DNA of 10,921 bases, taken from contig CAMVQX010000046.1 of NCBI GenBank assembly GCA_947169755.1, forward strand, positions 1 through 10,921, in the 5' to 3' direction. The stretch is from an uncultured bacterium (GTDB lineage Bacteria; Cyanobacteriota; Vampirovibrionia; Gastranaerophilales; Gastranaerophilaceae). The notes under the pieces are model-generated. The model did no database searches, had not been told where the DNA came from, and saw only the letters and a list, made by a program, of their open reading frames with translations. Below are positions 6,940-10,921 of the stretch, one piece after another; within the stretch, counting starts at the first letter, position 1; each line of letters starts with the position of its first letter. The translations under genes were made by a program, and so were the position numbers.

Positions 6940-7023
6940 GTTATCAAAAAGTTGTTACATTTTTATAATTTTGTTAAAAATATTTTTATGTTAAGATTGA
7001 AATACAATAGAGAGGAAATAAAA

Positions 7024-8556
7024 ATGGCACAACAAACTCAAGAAGCTAGTTCAACTAAAGAACAAATCAGGCAAACAAGAATTCAAAAACTTACGGACCT
7101 TGCCGACAGAGGGGTAAATCCGTATCCTTATAAATTTGACAAAACAGCTAAAGCTCAAGAACTTCAAGACAAATACAAAGACCTTGAAGCCGGAGTTGAA
7201 ACAGAAGATGTTTATTCAGTTGCCGGACGTGTTATGGCAATCAGAAACACAGGGATGTTCATTGACCTTATGGACGATTCAGGAAAAATACAAATATTTT
7301 CGCATAAAGAAAATTTGTCAGAAGACTTAATGAAAATTCTCAAACTCATTGATATCGGTGATATTGTCGGTTTCACAGGAACAATCAGAAGAACTCCGCG
7401 CGGAGAACTATCTATCAAATCAACATCTCTAGAATTGCTCTCAAAAGCACTTTTACCTTTGCCTAACAAACAAATCAGTAAAGAAAAAGCCGAAGGTTTG
7501 AGCCACTATCACGGGCTTACTGATGTTGAATTGAAATACCGTCAAAGATACGTTGACTTAATAGTTAACGAGGACAGCCGCGACACGTTTAGAAAACGCA
7601 GCTTGATTATCCAAAAAATCAGAGAGTTTTTGGCAAAACAAGGATATTTGGAAGTTGAAACGCCTATCTTGCAAACAACTGCATCCGGTGCAAATGCAAG
7701 ACCTTTCAACACTCATCACAATGCTTTGGAAATGGATTTGACATTAAGAATTGCACTTGAATTATATCTAAAAAGATTAATCGTCGGCGGAGTTTCCGAA
7801 AGAGTTTATGAAATCGGAAAATGTTTTAGAAACGAAGGTATAGATACCCGCCACAACCCTGAATTCACAATGATTGAACTTTATCAAGCTTATGCTGATT
7901 ATAACGATATGATGACTTTGACTGAAAACATGGTTGCATACGTTGCTCAAGAAGTTTTGGGGACAACAAAAATTCAATATGGCGAACACGAAATCGACCT
8001 TACACCACCTTGGGATAGAAAAACAATGCTTGGCGCAATAAAAGATGCTACAGGCGTTGATTTTATGGAAATTTACAGTGCTGATGAAGCTATCAAAACC
8101 GCAAGAAGTTTGCACGTCCAAGTAGAAGATGGTATGAATTGGGGACAAGTTGTTGATGCTGTGTTTGAAGATAAAGTCGAACCTTCATTAATTCAGCCTT
8201 GCCACATCATAGATTATCCGAGAGAAATCTCTCCGCTTGCAAAAGTTCACAGAAACAATGATCGTTTGACAGAGCGTTTTGAAACACGTGTAAACGGTTG
8301 GGAAATCGCAAATGCATTTTCAGAACTTACAGATCCTATCGATCAGAGAATGAGATTTGAAGCTCAAGCAGCTGCAAAAGCCGCAGGTGATGAAGAAGCT
8401 ATGGAAATTGATGAAGACTTCATCAATGCTTTGGAATACGGTATGCCTCCGACAGGCGGTATGGGTATGGGTATTGACAGACTTGTAATGCTTTTAACAA
8501 ACTCTCCGTCAATCAGAGATGTAATAGCATTCCCAACAATGAGAAATAAAGAATAA
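7024..8556 (+). CDS. lysS: Lysyl-tRNA synthetase, class II
   Basis: Attaches lysine to tRNA-Lys. 510 residues, as expected (E. coli about 505). An N-terminal helical tail (1-60) precedes the anticodon-binding OB-fold (about 64-147, VYSVAGRVMAIRNTGMFIDL). The catalytic domain has class II motif 1 around FLAKQGYLEVETPILQ (202-217), then ANARPFNTHHNALEMDLTLRIALELYLKRL, motif 2 with CFRNEGIDTRHNPEFT (267-282) and motif 3 with GGMGMGIDRLVML (478-490). The ATG at 7024 follows GAGAGGAAA with good spacing; an upstream in-frame TTG at 6952 would add 24 residues that do not fit the family and overlap the leader. It is bounded on both sides by terminators, so it is probably transcribed alone, though no convincing -35/-10 pair was placed. 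No T-box-like leader is seen in the short gap. Confidence 0.96.
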   Translation: MAQQTQEASSTKEQIRQTRIQKLTDLADRGVNPYPYKFDKTAKAQELQDKYKDLEAGVETEDVYSVAGRVMAIRNTGMFIDLMDDSGKIQIFSHKENLSEDLMKILKLIDIGDIVGFTGTIRRTPRGELSIKSTSLELLSKALLPLPNKQISKEKAEGLSHYHGLTDVELKYRQRYVDLIVNEDSRDTFRKRSLIIQKIREFLAKQGYLEVETPILQTTASGANARPFNTHHNALEMDLTLRIALELYLKRLIVGGVSERVYEIGKCFRNEGIDTRHNPEFTMIELYQAYADYNDMMTLTENMVAYVAQEVLGTTKIQYGEHEIDLTPPWDRKTMLGAIKDATGVDFMEIYSADEAIKTARSLHVQVEDGMNWGQVVDAVFEDKVEPSLIQPCHIIDYPREISPLAKVHRNNDRLTERFETRVNGWEIANAFSELTDPIDQRMRFEAQAAAKAAGDEEAMEIDEDFINALEYGMPPTGGMGMGIDRLVMLLTNSPSIRDVIAFPTMRNKE

Positions 8557-8579
8557 GGTGCATCGCACCTTATTTTTTT
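8552..8579 (+). terminator. Intrinsic terminator overlapping the lysS stop codon
   Basis: AATAAGGTGC (8552-8561), loop ATC, GCACCTTATT (8565-8574), then a T-run to 8579. The ten-base stem includes the lysS stop TAA at 8554-8556 and ends only 16 bases before the bioF start, so it separates the two transcripts in a very small space. Confidence 0.88.
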
Positions 8580-8581
8580 AT

Positions 8582-8587
8582 TATAAA
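8582..8587 (+). promoter_or_regulatory. Candidate -10 box for a leaderless bio operon transcript
   Basis: TATAAA ends 8 bases before the bioF ATG at 8596, with no ribosome site between. Transcription from it would start at or just before the start codon. The place for a -35 falls inside the lysS terminator hairpin and holds no good hexamer. No BirA-type operator palindrome was recognised. Confidence 0.33.
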
Positions 8588-8595
8588 ATAAGATT

Positions 8596-9711
8596 ATGTT
8601 TGAAAAATATTCAAAAGAATTAAACAACTTAAAAGAACAATCCCATTTTAGAGATATTAAAGATTTTGAAAAAAAAGATGAAAAACATATTTGGTTAAAC
8701 GGCCAAAAATTAATAAATCTTTCATCAAACAATTATTTGGGATTTGCGGATAATTCAGAAATTACAAAAGAGTTTTTGGAATTTTCAAATGGCAAATATT
8801 CCTTTGGAAGCGCTTCTGCAAGACTTTTGACCGGGACTTTACCAATATACAAGGATTTGGAAACCCTTTTGTGTGAAATGTTTAAAAAAGAGAGTGCCTT
8901 AATATTTAACAGCGGCTACCACGCAAATGTCGGTATAAACAGCTCTCTGGCCTCAAAAGGAGATGTAATATTTTCAGATAAACTGAATCATGCAAGTATA
9001 ATTGACGGTATGCGCTTATCAGAGGCAAAATTCTTTAGATATCCGCATAACAACATGGAAGCCCTTGAAAAACTCATAATTCGAGAACGAAACAATTTTA
9101 ATGATGCAATCATCGTATCTGAAAGTGTATTTTCAATGGACGGAGATATAGCGGATTTAAAAAAACTTGTCGAGCTAAAAGAAAAATATAATTGTATTCT
9201 TATACTTGATGAGGCTCATGCATTTGGAGTGTTTGGCAAGAACGGTCTTGGCGTTTCCGAAACTCTGGAATTGACCGAAAAAATCGATATCATAATCGGC
9301 ACTTTCGGAAAAGCAATAGGCTCGATGGGAGCATTCGCAGTTGGAGATAAAACATTAATCAACTATTTGACAAACAAAGCTCGTTCATTTATTTTCTCAA
9401 CCGCACTACCACCAATAAGCATAGCATTTACAAAATGGATTATAGAAAACAAATTACCAAAAACTTTTGAAAAGCGTACGAATATGCTGTCAATCGGGAA
9501 AAAGTTTGGAAGTGACAGTCATATTATTCCTGTTATAATAGGCGGAAATAGAGAAACTGTTGAAAAATGTAACATTTTATACCAAAACGGCTATTTTACA
9601 CTTCCGATAAGACCGCCAACAGTACCGGAAGGAACATCACGCTTGAGGTTATCACTTACAACAGAAATTACGGAAAAGGAAATTCAAGATGCAATTTCAT
9701 TGGTTAAATGA
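8596..9711 (+). CDS. bioF: 8-amino-7-oxononanoate synthase (biotin synthesis)
   Basis: PLP enzyme that condenses pimeloyl-ACP (or -CoA) with L-alanine to give 8-amino-7-oxononanoate, the first ring-assembly step of biotin synthesis. 371 residues, slightly short for the family (about 385); the shortfall appears to lie after residue 280, where the helical region leading to the small C-terminal domain is compact. Recognisable features are NLSSNNYLGF (41-50), FGSASARLLTGT (70-81), FNSGYHANVG (104-113), the LNHAS stacking His132, ESVFSMDGD (176-184), LDEAHAFGVFG (204-214, Asp205 and His208) and the PLP lysine in GTFGKAIGSMGAF (Lys239). The C-terminus carries PTVPEGTSRLRLSL, typical of the family. 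The related 2-amino-3-ketobutyrate ligase (Kbl) is excluded mainly by the following bioG and bioC. Confidence 0.94.
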   Translation: MFEKYSKELNNLKEQSHFRDIKDFEKKDEKHIWLNGQKLINLSSNNYLGFADNSEITKEFLEFSNGKYSFGSASARLLTGTLPIYKDLETLLCEMFKKESALIFNSGYHANVGINSSLASKGDVIFSDKLNHASIIDGMRLSEAKFFRYPHNNMEALEKLIIRERNNFNDAIIVSESVFSMDGDIADLKKLVELKEKYNCILILDEAHAFGVFGKNGLGVSETLELTEKIDIIIGTFGKAIGSMGAFAVGDKTLINYLTNKARSFIFSTALPPISIAFTKWIIENKLPKTFEKRTNMLSIGKKFGSDSHIIPVIIGGNRETVEKCNILYQNGYFTLPIRPPTVPEGTSRLRLSLTTEITEKEIQDAISLVK

Positions 9712-10378
9712 AAAAGACAATGAAAATTTAATAGTATTTTTTGCAGGTTGGAGCTTTGATTACAAACCGTTTGAGTTTATGGATTGCGGAAATTGTGATG
9801 TTTTGTTTGTTTATGATTATAATTCAATCACAGAGAGCAAATTTGAAACAATTCGATTTGTTAATAATTATAAGCATAAAACTCTTTTGGCATGGTCAAT
9901 GGGGGTTTATGCGGCTTACAAATTGAAAGATTTTTTCAAAGACTTTGATACAAAAGTTGCAATAAACGGGACCGTCTTCCCTGTCGATAACGAGTTTGGA
10001 ATTCCTGAAAAGCCGTTTTTACTGACATTAAGACATGCAAAAACAGGATTGGAAGGGAAATTTTATCAAAATATTTTTGATAAAAATGAAGAATTTGACC
10101 GCTATTTAAATACCCCTGTCGAACGTTCAATAGAAAATCGTGTTGATGAATTGAAATCACTTTATGATGATATAAAAAATTCACCTAAAGAATATGAAAA
10201 ATTTTATGATTTTGCATTTATAAGCAAAAATGACAAAATTATTCCGCCAACCAATCAGATAAATTTCTGGAAAAATTTCAAAACCCCATACAAAATTCTT
10301 GAGAGCGGACATTTTCCGTATTATAATTTCAAAAGGTGGAAGGATTATGAACCCCAAAACAATCAAAAAACAATTTGA
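9689..10378 (+). CDS. bioG: Pimeloyl-[ACP] methyl ester esterase BioG (DUF452 family)
   Basis: Alpha/beta hydrolase that cleaves the methyl ester from pimeloyl-ACP methyl ester, ending the BioC-disguised elongation cycle; it replaces BioH in organisms lacking that enzyme. 229 residues, usual for the family. It opens with the DUF452-like IVFFAGWSFDYKPF (15-28), then the nucleophile elbow AWSMGVYAA (68-76, Ser70), AINGTVFPVDNEFGIP (91-106), the acid residue in FISKNDKIIPP (177-187, Asp182) and the catalytic His in SGHFPYYNFKRW (206-217, His208). Its start overlaps the last 23 bases of bioF in another frame, and its end overlaps bioC by 32 bases, so the three are translated from one message. AAGGAAA precedes the start. 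Confidence 0.93.
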   Translation: MQFHWLNEKDNENLIVFFAGWSFDYKPFEFMDCGNCDVLFVYDYNSITESKFETIRFVNNYKHKTLLAWSMGVYAAYKLKDFFKDFDTKVAINGTVFPVDNEFGIPEKPFLLTLRHAKTGLEGKFYQNIFDKNEEFDRYLNTPVERSIENRVDELKSLYDDIKNSPKEYEKFYDFAFISKNDKIIPPTNQINFWKNFKTPYKILESGHFPYYNFKRWKDYEPQNNQKTI

Positions 10379-10921
10379 AAAAAGTCTTGAAACGTACAAT
10401 CAAAACGCTATTGTACAAAAACTTATGGCAGAAAAACTCATTTGTGAACTTGTCAAAATTCGCTCCGATTTTGATACAATTTTGGAACTTGGCTGCGGAG
10501 CCGGACTTTTAACGGAACAAATTGCCAAAAATATTAAATTTAAAAAATTTTTTGGAAATGATTTGGTGGAAAAATCGGAAAAATATGTAAAAAATATTAT
10601 TCCTGATGCCGTTTTTTATTGCGGCAATGCTCAAAAAATAACCCCAACTAAAAAAGTTGACCTTATAATTTCTAATGCGATGTTTCAATGGATTGAAAAT
10701 CCCCAAAAAGCGAATAAAATTTTTAAAAACATGCTTAATTCAAACGGAATACTGGCTTTTACAAGTTTCACACCCGAAAATTACAAAGAAATTAAAAGTA
10801 TAACCGGACTTTCACTTGAATACAAAACTCTTGATGAAACAAAAGAAATTTTGAATAAAGATTTTGAAATTTTGTACGCGAAAGAACTTCAACAAACTAT
10901 GAATTTTTCAAGTCCGCTGGA
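10347..10921 (+). CDS. bioC: Malonyl-[ACP] O-methyltransferase BioC, 3' end beyond the window
   Basis: SAM-dependent enzyme that methylates the free carboxyl of malonyl-ACP so that the fatty acid machinery can build the pimeloyl chain. 191 residues of the expected about 250 are present. The N-terminus with KKQFEKSLETYNQNAIVQKLMAEKL is typical of BioC; SAM motif I is ILELGCGAG (45-53); the later motifs include DLIISNAMFQWIENP (close to the SNxxxQW pattern of BioC) and GILAFTSFTPENYKEI; the cut end has FSSPLE, near the usual FxSP element. The ATG at 10347 follows GGAAGGAT and overlaps bioG. Other biotin genes such as bioD, bioA or bioB may follow but are not in view. Confidence 0.93.
   Translation, partial: MNPKTIKKQFEKSLETYNQNAIVQKLMAEKLICELVKIRSDFDTILELGCGAGLLTEQIAKNIKFKKFFGNDLVEKSEKYVKNIIPDAVFYCGNAQKITPTKKVDLIISNAMFQWIENPQKANKIFKNMLNSNGILAFTSFTPENYKEIKSITGLSLEYKTLDETKEILNKDFEILYAKELQQTMNFSSPL

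Noticed and set aside
6952..7023. 24-residue upstream extension of LysS from a TTG
   Set aside because: LysS proteins start near the ATG at 7024, which has a strong ribosome site; the extension lies in an AT-rich leader just after a terminator.
8364..8732. Minus-strand ORF of 122 codons across the lysS-bioF junction
   Set aside because: It lies antisense to two well-supported genes and across a terminator; its Ser/Ala-rich sequence mirrors the lysS coding strand.
9936..10706. Three minus-strand ORFs of 65-82 codons over bioG and bioC
   Set aside because: All are antisense to conserved biotin genes with intact catalytic motifs, and none has a recognisable ribosome site or family resemblance.

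Overview
The window comes from an AT-rich Gram-negative-type (diderm) bacterium with type IV pilus genes. It carries a secretin, a PilP-like lipoprotein, PilT, RecF, LysS and a BioF-BioG-BioC biotin cluster. The low GC, the compact operons and the mix of pilus machinery with BspA/DUF285-type repeat sequence would fit a gut bacterium such as a non-photosynthetic cyanobacterial relative (Gastranaerophilales/Vampirovibrionia). That placement is inferred from style and gene content only; no rRNA or other strong marker is present.

Left arm, minus strand (1-2396): a PilP/GspC-like inner-membrane lipoprotein is followed 12 bases later by a PilQ/GspD-type secretin that runs off the left edge. Just before the edge, where a secretin normally continues through its last conserved beta-strands, the reading frame passes into a stretch that looks like the BspA-like/DUF285 repeat (the PARCEL type of mobile coding repeat). 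This is the most unusual thing in the window. A divergent intergenic region (2397-2598) separates this pair from the plus-strand genes.

Centre, plus strand (2599-6945): a ZupT-type ZIP metal transporter, RecF, a P-loop kinase of the uridine kinase/phosphoribulokinase superfamily with an unassigned N-terminal extension, then a two-gene unit with its own good promoter: an 84-residue protein of unknown function and the pilus retraction ATPase PilT. A strong intrinsic terminator closes the unit.

Right arm, plus strand (7024-10921): lysyl-tRNA synthetase with a terminator overlapping its stop codon, then bioF, bioG and bioC with overlapping ends, bioC being cut by the window edge. BioC methylates malonyl-ACP to start pimelate synthesis on the fatty acid pathway, BioG removes the methyl group from pimeloyl-ACP methyl ester, and BioF condenses pimeloyl-ACP with alanine. 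The three therefore cover the start and end of the pimeloyl stage plus the first ring-assembly step of biotin synthesis. No stretch over 300 bases lacks a gene. No tRNA, rRNA, CRISPR array or transposase was seen.
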